Assembly: GCA_900239685.1 (NCBI GenBank)
Contig: OENT01000358.1
Location: 1 to 64,000 of the forward strand
Direction of reading: 5' to 3'
From: Rotaria macrura
Taxonomy: Eukaryota > Rotifera > Eurotatoria > Philodinida > Philodinidae
Length of the DNA: 64,000 nt
A program made the translations under genes and the position numbers. The notes beneath the pieces are model-generated. The model was not told the DNA's origin, searched no databases, and saw only the letters and a list, made by a program, of their open reading frames with translations. Shown one piece after another: positions 25,098-37,776 of this stretch; positions within the stretch are counted from its first letter, which is position 1; the number at the start of each line of letters is the position of its first letter.

Positions 25098-28000
25098 TTA
25101 GTTTGTTGTCGACGATGATATTGTTGGTTTCCACGGTTTAACACGAACTCGATAGAATTTCGTACCTAATGGTACATTAAAACGATTGTTTGTTTTTTTC
25201 GCTTGACAATATTCTTTATCCGTAACTTGACCAAGCAACGGAGTTGTTGTTGGATTCAATCCATTGTTTCCAATATACGTTGAATTAATCATAGATGTGT
25301 TCATCAATGCTGGAATAGCACTGGGAATTCGTGCGTTATCATTTACTGTTGAATCGATAAGACTTGTATTCGTCGTTTGCTGATTTAGACATTGTTTTTG
25401 TTGTATGTTAAATAATTCATAACAATCCGAATGGACGAAATGAAGTGTTGGTAAATAGGTAAATATCATATAGTGTTGATATGTTGTGTCGAAATAGATA
25501 ATGATACGATCCGATCGATTGACAGTAAAGAAGGCAATCGGTGTTGCTTGTGGGGAAGGATTTATTGTCGACGTTGTTGATAATCGAGATGTTGACGGGA
25601 GCAGTGGTGACGAACTAATGACAGAACCGACGGGAGTTGATGCTTGTCCAGATGCGACATTGCTCGATTGATTTGGAGGTGAGGCAGCAAACGGCGTGTA
25701 CAATTCCACGGCATTGCTTGATTCATTCGGAGATGGTTTGAAGCATGTTTCCATCAGGAGATTATTAACGGTCGCTATCGACGGTTGTTCACTTCAAACA
25801 GAATAGAGTTCTTCTTAATAATCAATAAAACATTTTCTTTCTCATATTCATTGTTAATCGAACGATAGATTCTGCTGAAAACGCAAGATATGTCTTCGAA
25901 ATTTCGATTGATTTAGATGTTCGATATCGTGCGAAACTATTGTCGACATCGAGCTATCATGAAACTCGACTATCTCAACGATGAATGATGGTAGAGGAGA
26001 CCTGCAATCGTCACTAATTGAAAGAGAAATGAAAATTTTCACACTTGGTCTAGACAAATTATTGCGCAAATGGATGACAAATCGTGCTAGATTTCGACAA
26101 GAGCTTTCTTAATACCTTATATACCGTATTTTGTTTCTATACGAATTCTAGTTCTCAATTTCAGTGTTTAAACATGAGATTGGATTCTGTTTTCAATTGG
26201 TTTACTATCGATCGAAAATTGCACGTTGATTAACATTGTCAGAAATCGGACTTCACTTAAAAATTCGTGTTCACACGAGGTTTCTAGATACAACTATTGT
26301 TTGCGATTGTATCAAGCAGTTATACACTGACACATGACGAGATTGCCAATAGTGATATGAATTACTTTGAGAGTGATGCTATGTGAAAAAGTATTGAAAC
26401 TTGTCTTTCGTCTAAACGAGACTTTGACGTCAAAATGAAGTCGTATTTACGTTTTAGGTGATGTTGCAGCATTTCCAGCAGCTAGCATACTTTGAACAAT
26501 AAATGTACTTGGCATCGATATCGGTTCACTACGTTTAATAAATGTAGTTCGATTATTTGTTTCATTGGATAAATTCGTTCTATCGTCTTTATTTGCTTGT
26601 AGCTCATCATCATCACCGTCGTTTGTTGTTGTCATCATAGATTTCGTTATAGTCGGTAAATTCACTGGCGGTGTTGATGATGTTGTGCAAAAGTTCTGTA
26701 GTCTTTTAACACATTCTCTTAATTTGACAACTTTCGAACGCTTGTCTTCTAATTGTTGTTCTAGACTTGTAATTTGCTTTTTCTGTGCTTCAGTTGCGTT
26801 TTGCACTGCACGTTGTATCGCCAGATTAAATTGTACTTGTTGATCCTTAATGGTCAAACGACGGATCGTGTCATTGTTTTCATTCAGCGATGTCTGAGTA
26901 GATTGATCATTTTGTTCGGTGGAATTCGTTTGTGTTGATTTATGTTCACCATTAAATAGAATCACACTTGTTTGTTTATCGAACTTAACATATTCATCTG
27001 TTTGCATATCGATCGTTATTGTCGAATCTTGTTTTTTCTCTTGTTCGCTCGACGATTTGTCCATTTCGAATTCAAAATCCGATTGCGATGTTTTCACTAG
27101 TTGCAGCTTTTCCATGTCATTTTGACGACGATATTCATCGAAATTATTTTCAAGTAGTTTATACTGCGATGTTAATTCCTGTCTTGTTTGCTCCTCAGTA
27201 TCACATTGAATCTGAAACAACGAAAACGAAAAGAACAGTTGAAAAATGTGAAAATTAATTTTAACGAAAGAGGAAATACTTTTAATGCTTCATTGTGTTG
27301 AATGCGAGTATTTATTTCGGAATTCAATTGCTCTATTTGTTGTTGATGTTCATGGTTCGATTGCTGAAGGCTGGTTATAACTTTTAGAATCGTTTCTTGA
27401 TATTCTAATAAATAATTATGTTGAATTTGGTTCGTTTGTTCGTATTGATTTTTCAGTGAAATAAATTCCTCTCTAATAACATGTACATAACCGTTATCTG
27501 TTTGTTGTGCTGCAGAGTGACGATGTGGAGGCGATGCAGCCATCTCACTTGACGTGTAAACTGCTTCAAGACTACATTGGACATAATCATCTTCTTCGTC
27601 GTCGTTAATTGTGGTTGCATTGGTCGTGGACGCCGATGGTGCCGATGCTTCATCTGGTGCACTGCTCGTCGTTGATTTTGTTTCTAAAAGAGAAATGTCA
27701 AGTTTTTACAATCGATTCGTTAGAAAGATTTTTAATTAATCAAATAACAGAAAGAAAAGCTGTGAAGAAATGTTCGCGTAGCAAAATAATTATCGATAGA
27801 AAGGAAAACGATATGAATTCACGTAATTCGGTCACTATGTTGCGTTTCTCACTTCGGTGCTTTGAACATAGTGTTGAATTGCGGAAGTCATGTCGAGTTG
27901 ATCGACATCTCTTTAGATGAAGACAAATGTTTGTCATTAAAAATTTTATTGCAAAGGAAAGTCCGGGAACAGAAAAGATTGATTTTCGATACTCTTGTCG

Positions 28001-31000
28001 AAACCTTGTTTCTTTTACATCGCCGGAAACCTTTTATCTCCAGACGGATGTACAATATCATTGAAAATGAAGAAACGTTTTCATTCCTCACTGGACACCT
28101 TCTACTCCGCATAAAGTCAAGCAGAAACAATTTTCTTGTAGAGGAACAACTAAATCATTCAGCGTTTTTCATTAGAAATCCATGAGCGATGTTTACCATA
28201 ACAGGGACACATCTGTTCGACATGAAAAGTCAATACTTTTAGTTTTTACCATAAAACTTCTCTCTAGAAGAAACACATTTCATCAGTCAGAAATATGCAA
28301 TTTTAAAGATATATTAACAAACGGTTTCTATCCATACCAAAGAAATATCTATGCGGCAAAATGAGAAATCATTCAAAATGCGAAATCAGCTATGTTTCAA
28401 AGATTTCTACCATTGCGAGGAGAAATGAATAATGTACACGAAGATATCGACTACATTCTGTTTTGAGTAGGGATGAGAAGTTATCGCAACCATTCAGTTT
28501 TGTTTACATTTAACCGGTAACAAGAGAAGTTGCCTGTTAATTTGGCAGGAAAATTCTCGAAACAACGAATTAGAATTTCCATCCGATCGAATTTTTATCA
28601 AAACGCCAGCTAAACGGACGAAAAGTTAGCTCCTCAATACAAAAAATCATTTATTGCCAATATTCGTTAAAATTGAAGTTATTATTCGTCGTTTTGAGAA
28701 GTTAAACAAAAGTCACCGGGTAATTTCTCTCGGCTAATCTCGAATTAGATGTCGAAGAACAAGCAGTTATCGATCGATTTACTTTGATTTTTTCTTTTCA
28801 GATCGTTATGAACACCTTTATGTGGAACAATTATTCTCATCCATCAGTTCAATTGTTCACTGCTATTTTGTAAGAGGTTCGACTTTCGAACAAACTACAC
28901 AGTCGAAAATGTTCTATAAATCTCATTTATTATTTTCAAAGAATTCAAGACCCCGGCTCGAATAGCCTCGGTGCGTTGAACAAGGGATTATATCTTGTCC
29001 TGCGACGAAACTCGAAAAGGCGATCGTCACATTCAGCAGATCACTTTTCGATAGTTTTTCCAAATGTTCATTTTCAGCGAACTTACTCAAAAAGTTGGAT
29101 TTTTCGAAAAAAAGAATCAAATATTGCGAATTTCGACTCGAAGTTTAACTAATTCACAAACGTTCGCTCTACTAATTAGCTTGAAGTTTCTGAGAACAAC
29201 TATTCGAGATGTGAAACTTTCTATTCGTAAAATCAATTTTCGATATCTTGAAGAGATTTTCCTGGCAAATTATGAATTTGTTTTTCGAAATAGACGCTCT
29301 CATTTCGAATCTCGACAAATGCAAGTATGTTGCTCTTGAAAATCAAAATGCTAACATCTCGATACCTGATTCAAAACCAATAATGACTTTCAGGTGTTCT
29401 ACTGAGAGGTATTCTGATGTACGAAGACGAGCATGAATGCAAATTTGAAGTAAGCATCTATTTTCTATTCTCATAGAAATTAAGGTGACAGAATAAAATC
29501 ATTTGAAAGTTACTTGTTCTAGGAAGTGTACGATCGAATGTTTTATTTATTTAGAAAACAACATAGGAGAAGAATGGGGCTTTTATCAAAATCTATGTGA
29601 AACCTAGTTTTTCAAGATCTTTTGTCAAACGTATTTTTAATTCTCGATCGCGATAGAATTGTTTCGTTGATTATTTATATTTGAGACGGATCTCACGAAA
29701 GATTCTGTATTAAAAGAGTAAAATAAAACTGCGCTAAAGATAACATTGAATTCACCTTTTTCTTTCATCACTTCGTCTTTGTTCTCGTGTTGTTCAATGT
29801 TGGCTAGAACTTCGTTCGTGAGTTGATCAACATTATCGTTGATTTGCTCGTCGGATATCAATGTTTGTGTTAAAAGTAAATCGTTAGGTGATTCAACGTC
29901 GGACGATGATTGTGAACGAACAACAGTCGATCGACTACTACTTGTCGTTGGTGATGGGATCGATTTAGGTAAATCCTCATTAACGATAGTCGTTGTTGAT
30001 GGAATAAATACCGAAAATGGCACTTTGCTCGTCGAATCATCTTCGGCATGAAACAGTTGTGTACATCGGGCAAGTTGGTCAAGATTTGCTTGATAATCAA
30101 CAAATGTTGTTTCACTAATGTGTACAAATACATAATTAAATTCAAAGTTATTCAAACATCTCTTTAATTGAATGCCAATTCTTTTAGCCAGTTTTCTTTT
30201 CAAAGAATAAAGAAACGTCAAATAGACAAGGCCACATTTTCGAATGTAAACACCGATGAAAATTCGTGTTCAACGATGCTAAACTATCTCGTAAAATTCG
30301 AATTTAGCACAGTCAAAGAATGATTCATAAAGGAAACAGAGATTTTCGGAAGGTACGATTTTAGATGAGACGAAATAGGTGAGAATCTCGTTCGTTAACA
30401 ATATTGACCAATGACTTTTCGTCACAACGTGTTGTATTATTTTCTAGTAAGAATTTTATCTACTGATCACTAATAGTTGTCCTCAAATCTAAAAAGCTGT
30501 TTAAACATAGAAACTCAAACTAAATTTCAGAAATTGAGCCGCTCGAAGAAAGTTACCGCCACTCGCTGATTGAATTCATGTCGAGATAAAATTTAGCTCA
30601 TTCAATGGACATAATATTGTCAAAATAAAATGACGATCTACTGTCTGTTTAGAAAAAGAATGATCGCCGCCATTTCTCGAATAATTTCAAAATTGAAGAA
30701 ATTATTTCGCTTCTATTTCGATCTTCACAGGAGCCAATCTTTTCGTCTACGATGTGTTCGTGCTTTGGACGTTTTTTCTGAGACCTTGACCAATCAAATA
30801 CGATGAGTCGCATGGTATCATTGAATTGTCAGTAGAATCAAATCCGAAGATTGAATTCAATAGTTGAATATTTGAAGTTCAACTATTGTTCCATTAGTAG
30901 TACTCATATTAGGACGGATGCACTCGAAGACACTTTGTAGCACTCATATGTTGGTAAACGCCCTTTAAGTCCTTCTGATAATTAAATGGTTTCAATTCCG

Positions 31001-34000
31001 ATATTCAACTACTCAAAATGAAGAAAGATGTTGAATTAATTCATTAGGCTAAGCATCTATGTCATAAACATAGTTTACACGTGAAACGACGACGCCAATA
31101 GTCACACATGACAGTGATAAGAACAAATCTTTGGCTGAAAATAGAAACATGTCATGAAACTGAATGGCGGCCTGCTTCAGTTAGGTGAAAGGCTTCCCAA
31201 TTCTAAAATGTGTGATAGAAACAAGTGAATAAACTTAACAAAACTGAATTATTCATAAGATTAGAAAATCAAAGTTCACGAAAACGAAAAGTTTCTCATT
31301 CGGTTGTAAAAGATTTTGTTTATGATTTTTTGAAATAATTCAATGTCCTTGAACTCTAAGAAGGCAGGTCAATGTACGAGCCGTCGAGTATTTTTCGCAC
31401 CACACTGCTGATGTAAGGGAAATTTCATTTATACATATTAAGATTGCAAAATGATGAGTGGATATTGAACTCGTCAACGAGATCATTCGAACAGTGTGAA
31501 CACATGACTCAACTTAACTGAGCGATGGACAATTCGCAAAGCACAGAAGTTAGTTTCGCCGTATTATTCGTTGCTTGTCATCCTGCGATTTATCAAAGGA
31601 ATTGCATGGCAGTAATAATACAAAAAAGGCTCATCGCAGTGGACTTCTTGATCAATAGTGAGAGAGTTTAATCAATTAATTGATTGTCATCTGAGATTGT
31701 TGAATGAATCAGTTGACACGGACATAAGTCATCGTACTAGATTCGATAGCTAGCTGAAATGTTTTTCAAAGAAATTAATCGATTGAACTTTTATAGAATG
31801 GATCGAATTCGAAGCGTGAGACTAATTTCATTTTTCCCTTGTTTAGACATTGTATTTTGAAAATACAAATATCAATTTCCTACGAATTTTCCTTTTCTTT
31901 TTTTCGGAAAATTTTCCATGTTTATTGATCTTTTTGTTCGAATACTTTGGAAAAGTCGCTTGACTCACTATTTGTCAAGTAGTTCTAGGTTTCGTTTTAG
32001 TATGTTGTCAGACGATGTTCTCATTAAATGTAATGCAGAACAACTTTTTTCAAGGCCCTTGTTCGTTGAGAAACTATTTTTCTACGGAATAAAACATTGA
32101 CAAAGGTCGTACGGCGTATAGTTCAACAACGATCACAGTTTGATGAAAAGATCACAAGCCAAGAGGTTGGGTTGAATCTCGGAGAACTCATGATAAAACT
32201 GAGGACAGAAATCAAACGAATACCTATATTGTTGCTTTATTTGAGGAAATTGTTCGAATAATTGACCGAGTTCATCTAACGTTAGATCTGGCAAATTCAA
32301 ATCCAATAATTCTAACGGTTCTTTCTAATAACATCAAATGAAAACGAAAATAATTTCTGTTAAACAAGCCGAAATAGAAAAAATCTTACAATGAAAAATC
32401 TTGGTGCAGTTTTAAGTGCAGGTAATAAATTAAAAAGAAAATGTGGTTCTACAATTATGAAAGATCAAATTGTTGACAAAGAAAAACTATTGCATAAGTT
32501 CGGACTAACTTACCGTACTGTTTTATAAACTGTTCTCGTTTCGATATTTCATCGTTATGAATATTCTTCGATCCATGATAAACCGATTGAGAAAACTAAA
32601 ATCGTGAACAGAGATAGAAATCTTTCTCATTCCGAAACAAACAAAAGCCAATTCTGACTTGATTAAAAATGTTCGAATATTGTTTTCGTCGAACACATTC
32701 GTGTAAAAATGAGTAGTAGAGCTGTGGTGCTTGATTGAGTTGCTGTAAAAATGCCATCGTTTTCTTTGCGCGATTTAATTTATGAGTGTAAACTGATAGT
32801 TTTGTATCGTAATCAACTAACTGTCGTTGAAGCAGCATAAGATTTCTGAACGAAGAAATGAATTTCAATTTTGTAAAACGAAACTCGATGTTGATCCTAC
32901 TTGAATCGTTGATGTAATTGATTGATGATTTCTTGTTTTGACTTGAGAACTTTCTTTTCGACTTCAACTAATAGTTTATGTCGTTTACTTATCTCGATTA
33001 AGTTTTGTGAATGAATTCTCGATATTTCGTTGACTAAAGCCTGATCCCTTCGATTGTTAACATTTGCAGTGAACGTCTGCCGTTGACTGGCCAACGTCTA
33101 AAAGTGAAATCAATCGTTTTCATCTCGATTACTTTCGTTTCTCCTACGTCAGCACAATTCTTCTGTTCCAGTTGCAAACGTTTTGTGTTCGTTAGTTCAC
33201 TTTGTAGCAGAGCAAAGCGTTCTTCGATGCCATTGATGTGTTTTAAATCAGAATTGGAAATTTTCTTAAGTAAATTATCGATTTCGGCATTCAATGAAGA
33301 TAAAAGTTCTTCGTTAAACTAAACAGGCGAATTGAAATTTCAGTTGTTACTCATAGAAGACAGAAGGTTATTTTACTTCGTCAATAAACAGCGCACATCC
33401 ATTGATTACATCATTGACTTTCATATCACCTAGCTAATCGAAAGAAAGACAATAGAAATCTGTTCAAATTGAGATTAAATTGAAAAATGACAATACAATC
33501 GACGCATCAAGAAAACGAATTCGTTCTTCGAAATCTACAATCGTGAGTTCACTGACTCGTTGAATTCGTCGTATAGAGATCGTTAGAAAAGAAGCAACAC
33601 GTAACTATCGAGATTCGATTGACGAGTCAATGCTTTCTTCGAAGAAGTAATAGATGTGCATTTCAAGATAGAATAGAAAAATTACTTGAGCAGTAATCCA
33701 TTCGAATAAAGTCATATCTCCTTCTGTTTGATTATCAACGTCATTTGGTGATAAGTTATTGGCACTGGTCGTTGCTGCTGAACTAATTGATGACGATGAC
33801 GTTGACGTGGACACAGTTGATTTATAGTTCATTATATTAGAATTATGAATTGAGTTGAGAAATTGACTCGGAAGTTTCAATCGATGAAGTATTTCAATTG
33901 CACGAGGAAGACTAAAGTAGGATTCAACAAAATGGAAACAATGGGAATTTCGAAAACTCATTGTGAGTTAAGAGTAACAATGAAAAATTGATAAACCTTT

Positions 34001-34815
34001 GGAAAAGTTGCACGTAGGACGGTCTCTGCAATAAATAACTTTCATATAAACGATTGTATGAATTTCGGTTGAGAGAAAAACTTCTATAAAGAGACGAAGA
34101 AAAAGAAAACGCATTGACTTAAGAATAAGAAAATCTAATTTTGAAAACGAACGAGAGTGTGTCTTCAACATTGGCAATAACCGCCATCCATCCAAGATAC
34201 TGGGCTTGCTGGTCACGAATGAATCTTTCGCAATTTTGAAGAATTTTTTGCGCATATCTATTAAAATTCTACAACGAAATTGATTCATTAGAAGAAAATA
34301 AATGTCATCGTCTCGAACTTGTGCGGTGTCAGCTCGTTGAACAATTGTTTCATAGGTTGATGGCATTGATAGCCATTGTTGAACATTTGAATCGTCCACT
34401 ATTGGTATACTACTTGACGTCAATGGTATTTGCATCGGATGTGACCGTTCTAAATGCGATTTATCCAAAAGATAAATTGGATTTTCTTCCTAAACAAACA
34501 ATACGGCTAGAGTTGTTTTATTCGAGGAAACTCAAACAACACCAACCGTTCCAGCACATGTTTCACGTGTTTTCATGCACACTTGTACAGCATCGTCATC
34601 TAATAATTCTCCACCGTTTATGATTAATATTTGTTTCGATGCTGCTATTCCGTATTCATGTTCAATTTCTGATTTCAATTTTTTCACGCTAAATTTAATC
34701 AAAGAAGATTTTCGAGAAACAAAGCACCTATTCGTTGAAATACAAACTCTTGAAACGCTAAATCAGTTTCAAATATATAGGTTTCGCCAATATCAACTCG
34801 AAATAAGTAAAGCAT
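25098..34815 (-). CDS. RB1CC1: RB1-inducible coiled-coil protein 1 / FIP200 (autophagy scaffold)
   Basis: Eighteen exons give 1329 residues (vertebrate about 1590): 34748-34815, 34547-34688, 34319-34489, 34153-34268, 33997-34083, 33686-33911, 33604-33497, 33433-33377, 33318-33148, 33097-32901, 32845-32659, 32595-32514, 32448-32390, 32324-32224, 30114-29756, 27683-27280, 27211-26451 and 25791-25098. All phases agree and the sum is a multiple of three. The protein is the ULK1-complex scaffold that starts autophagosome formation and binds cargo receptors. The N-terminus (1-80) is the ubiquitin-like fold, with QILIINGGELL. Residues 130-560 match the ATG17-like helical region (GWMAVIANVEDTL; LYYSFLHECVRRK). 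Residues 600-760 are Ser/Thr-rich, about 800-1010 coiled coil, and 1189-1321 the C-terminal Claw (KEYCQAKKTNNRFNVPLGTKFYRV split by one conservative change). The start ATG opens the ubiquitin-like domain as in homologues. Confidence 0.95.
25864..26001 (-). other. Possible optional exon of RB1CC1
   Basis: A 138-bp open segment between the last two exons, with an acceptor (GATTGCAG) and a GTTCGA donor. Its phase (2 in, 2 out) would add 46 residues without changing the frame. The peptide does not resemble FIP200 homologues. It may be an alternative exon or chance. Confidence 0.3.
27684..29755 (-). other. Large RB1CC1 intron (2.07 kb)
   Basis: Bounded by a phase-1 donor after the Ser/Thr-rich exon and an acceptor before the coiled-coil exon. 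Open frames inside it, on either strand, show no homology. No repeat is obvious. Confidence 0.8.
30115..32223 (-). other. Large RB1CC1 intron (2.11 kb)
   Basis: Lies between exons 14 and 15 and interrupts a Ser codon. No internal gene or clear repeat is seen. It marks the junction between the ATG17-like region and the disordered linker. Confidence 0.75.
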
Positions 34816-37620
34816 TGTGTTTGTACTTTGTCAAATGTCACAATAGAAATCCATTAAATAGAGAAAAACACAATTTAGTAAATCTAAAACGAGTAATTGT
34901 CGAGTTGATCATAAGTAAATAGAAGACATCTGACGTTGTCAGTTATTTCCAAGCGTAGCTTTCGTTTATCGAAATGAAAAAAAAAGACAAGTGAAAGACA
35001 TCGAAAAAAAAGGAACGATATGCATTTATTTCTTCATTCATCACCACCAAATGATGAAGACGAAGAAGAAGAAGGAAGACAGATGTGTAGAAGTCGAAGG
35101 GAAGAAACAATTGGATTTCCTATTGTCGCCAATAGTTTTTCTGCTGAGGAAAAGTCAGTATGAGCGCCATCTAATGATTGCACTTCGCTAAATGATGTTT
35201 CATCATACCATTGAAAATTTACATCTAAGTTAAAGAAAACAAATTACTTGTGTATCATATTTTTATTTTCTTTCACGCAATGAAAACATTCACTATGACG
35301 TGCGTCTCATTTTTAAGGACATGTGATGCATGCACGCGCTAAAGACTCTCTCTTTCCTTGCTTAAAATTTGCGCGTAAGAAAACAGACGAAAAAAATGCA
35401 CCGACTGAATTTTGACATGAATAATATATCGTTTGAAAACATATGATGCAATCCAACCATTAAATATGAGATAGATTGAAGAAAAAGAAAAGAATTTTTA
35501 TTTTATGATGGATCTTTCAGCGATCAAAGTTGGATTATACCCATTCGAATAGTTTTAATTGCCAAGAACGGGAACAAGGAATGCAATGAGGATTCTCCTT
35601 TGGTAAAGATCGACGAAATAATATCAACATTGTGGAATGAGAGTCTTTACTTGATTTCATGAAAGTTCAAGTTGAAGTTTTTTCATAAGAATCAATGATA
35701 TTTTTCGAGGAAGAATCTCGATTTTTAATAATTGATCTTTTTTTCATACAAAAAAGTTGAGTTAGAAATTTAAAAACAAAACGATTTCAGATTCGAGTTC
35801 TCTGACGACAAATTTCCTTCAGTAATCTTTATTTTACAAAAGTCGTTCGAATCCTTCTTCCTATCGTGGCTGAAGGATCCTAATTGTAATTGGTACATAC
35901 GGAGGCCGTAGTTAACCTTCGAGAACTTTTCAAGAGAACGAAATTAGAGATTGCCGACTAAATCTCAAAGGCAGATTTCTTTTCAATGACATTTTCATCA
36001 ATAGAACTTCCATTAGTAAATTCGAACGATATTATCAAAAAAATACTTTGCAATCAATGGATCGGAGACATCAGCCAGGAGAAACTTACGGAATTTTCAT
36101 TTTATTTGAATTTATTTATCGATGTTGTGCAGCTCTGAAATATTCCTAGATTTGATTCATATGCTCTTTTTCTTGAAAAGAAAGGTATCAGTTGAACATT
36201 TACAGGAGGAAAAACGTGGACTATCCTAAAGGTAGCAAAATGTTCATATAAGGAATTGAAATTTTTTGAATATGAACTGCGTCTAAATTAAACTTGCTCA
36301 AAAGATTTATTCTTGTTAACATGAGATGCAACATTTTCCCTTTGATAAAAGATCAACGAGTCAAGAGAATGTGAGTCTTCGTCAGTACGTTAATATTTTT
36401 CTCATTCTATTTATTTGAATTCATATGAAATTTCAAGCCATACAATATGTTTCTATTGATTATTTTCTATTTATACGTGTAACTCGACAAGAAAATTGAA
36501 ATGTAGTTCGTTGGTTTCGTGTGTATTTATGCGTGATGGGGGGTGAAAACGTGTAATTGTAGATAGTCTTTATTCATTTATGTTTAGCTTCACCTTCACC
36601 CATTGTCATTTTGATACGAAGTGACATTGATGATCTGAGTGAACAACAAGCTGCGGTCATACAGATTTTCTCATCAACATAAAAAGACTTTCTTTTTCCT
36701 TACAAACTTCAGTATGCGACTATTGTGGAAGTATTTATCTGCTGCAATAATGTTCCGATGAACAGAAACATTGAGCAAGATAAAATATGTTTTTGACAAG
36801 CTCTTCAATATTACTGCTAAGACGATGTGTTGCGCATCGGCTCATTCATCGAGATCTATTTTCTTTCGTCAAAGTAAAAGTCGGCAACAATCTCTCGAGA
36901 GAGACTCGTTCCTCATTCGGAATCTGAAATGCAACAGAAAACCGTTTTAAAAATCGATCGTCAAACAAATCTAATTTTCGATTGCTTTATTTTTGATTTG
37001 TATAAAATAGTTTCAACCAAACACAAGAATAAACAACCAGAGAGACAAGAACAACGTGTTAAGAAAAAGTTAAAACTGAGATTGAATTAGATATGTTGTT
37101 CATCGACATTCTCACCAAAAAACTCATCATACTGAGTTTCCTATAGAATTCTGCTTTATTCAGCAAACTAGTATGCAGCAAAAAGTTATCACGCTCTTAT
37201 AGCGAATGTCTCAAGGTCGTCTGTATAAATATTTATGAATGAATTGCAATTGTTGGGTACAGTTGGCGTATTAACCGTATTGGGCTAATAGCTTTTGTCC
37301 TTGTTTATTGATTTGGATAGATTTTTTAATATGTACATGGCTTTATTCTAAGGCTTTTACGCGCAGACGAAATTTCGACTGAGTAGTTGTTTGCGATGAC
37401 TGGTACCTAAACGAGATAATCAAAAGAAAATATTGAATTCTGCTGATCTATCTCGAAAGGAAAGGAAATTTTTTGACTATACTGAAATAAGAAAAATACT
37501 GATTCTCCTTGACAGATGTCCGCATGATTTGACAGAAAAGTTTAACGCTCTTGTGAAGCAGAGTCGAAACTTATTTCCATATTCTTTTTGGACAGAGTAG
37601 TTGCTAGCGTCACGTGTTCG

Positions 37621-37776
37621 ATTCCTTGGCTCACTTCGCTCGTAGTGAGATTTGTTTATTCCGAATTATCTCCCGTTACGCGAGAGAAAAGGGAGCATCG
37701 GATAGGAGAAATAGAGCATCAAGGAATGTGAATTGAATAAACCAATCTCACTGCGAACGAAGTGAGTCAAAGAATG
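37621..37776. repeat. Inverted-repeat hairpin
   Basis: The left arm 37621-37660 and right arm 37736-37776 are inverted copies of about 40 bp with few mismatches. The shared core is CTCACTTCG-(C/T)-TCG-(T/C)-AGTGAGATT. The spacer of about 75 bp is richer in G and A. It could be a small foldback element or a structured RNA. The outer end of the left arm resembles a tRNA B box, but no cloverleaf can be drawn. Confidence 0.6.

Noticed and set aside
26565..27125. Plus-strand open frames of 68-92 codons
   Set aside because: They are antisense shadows of the RB1CC1 coiled-coil exon.
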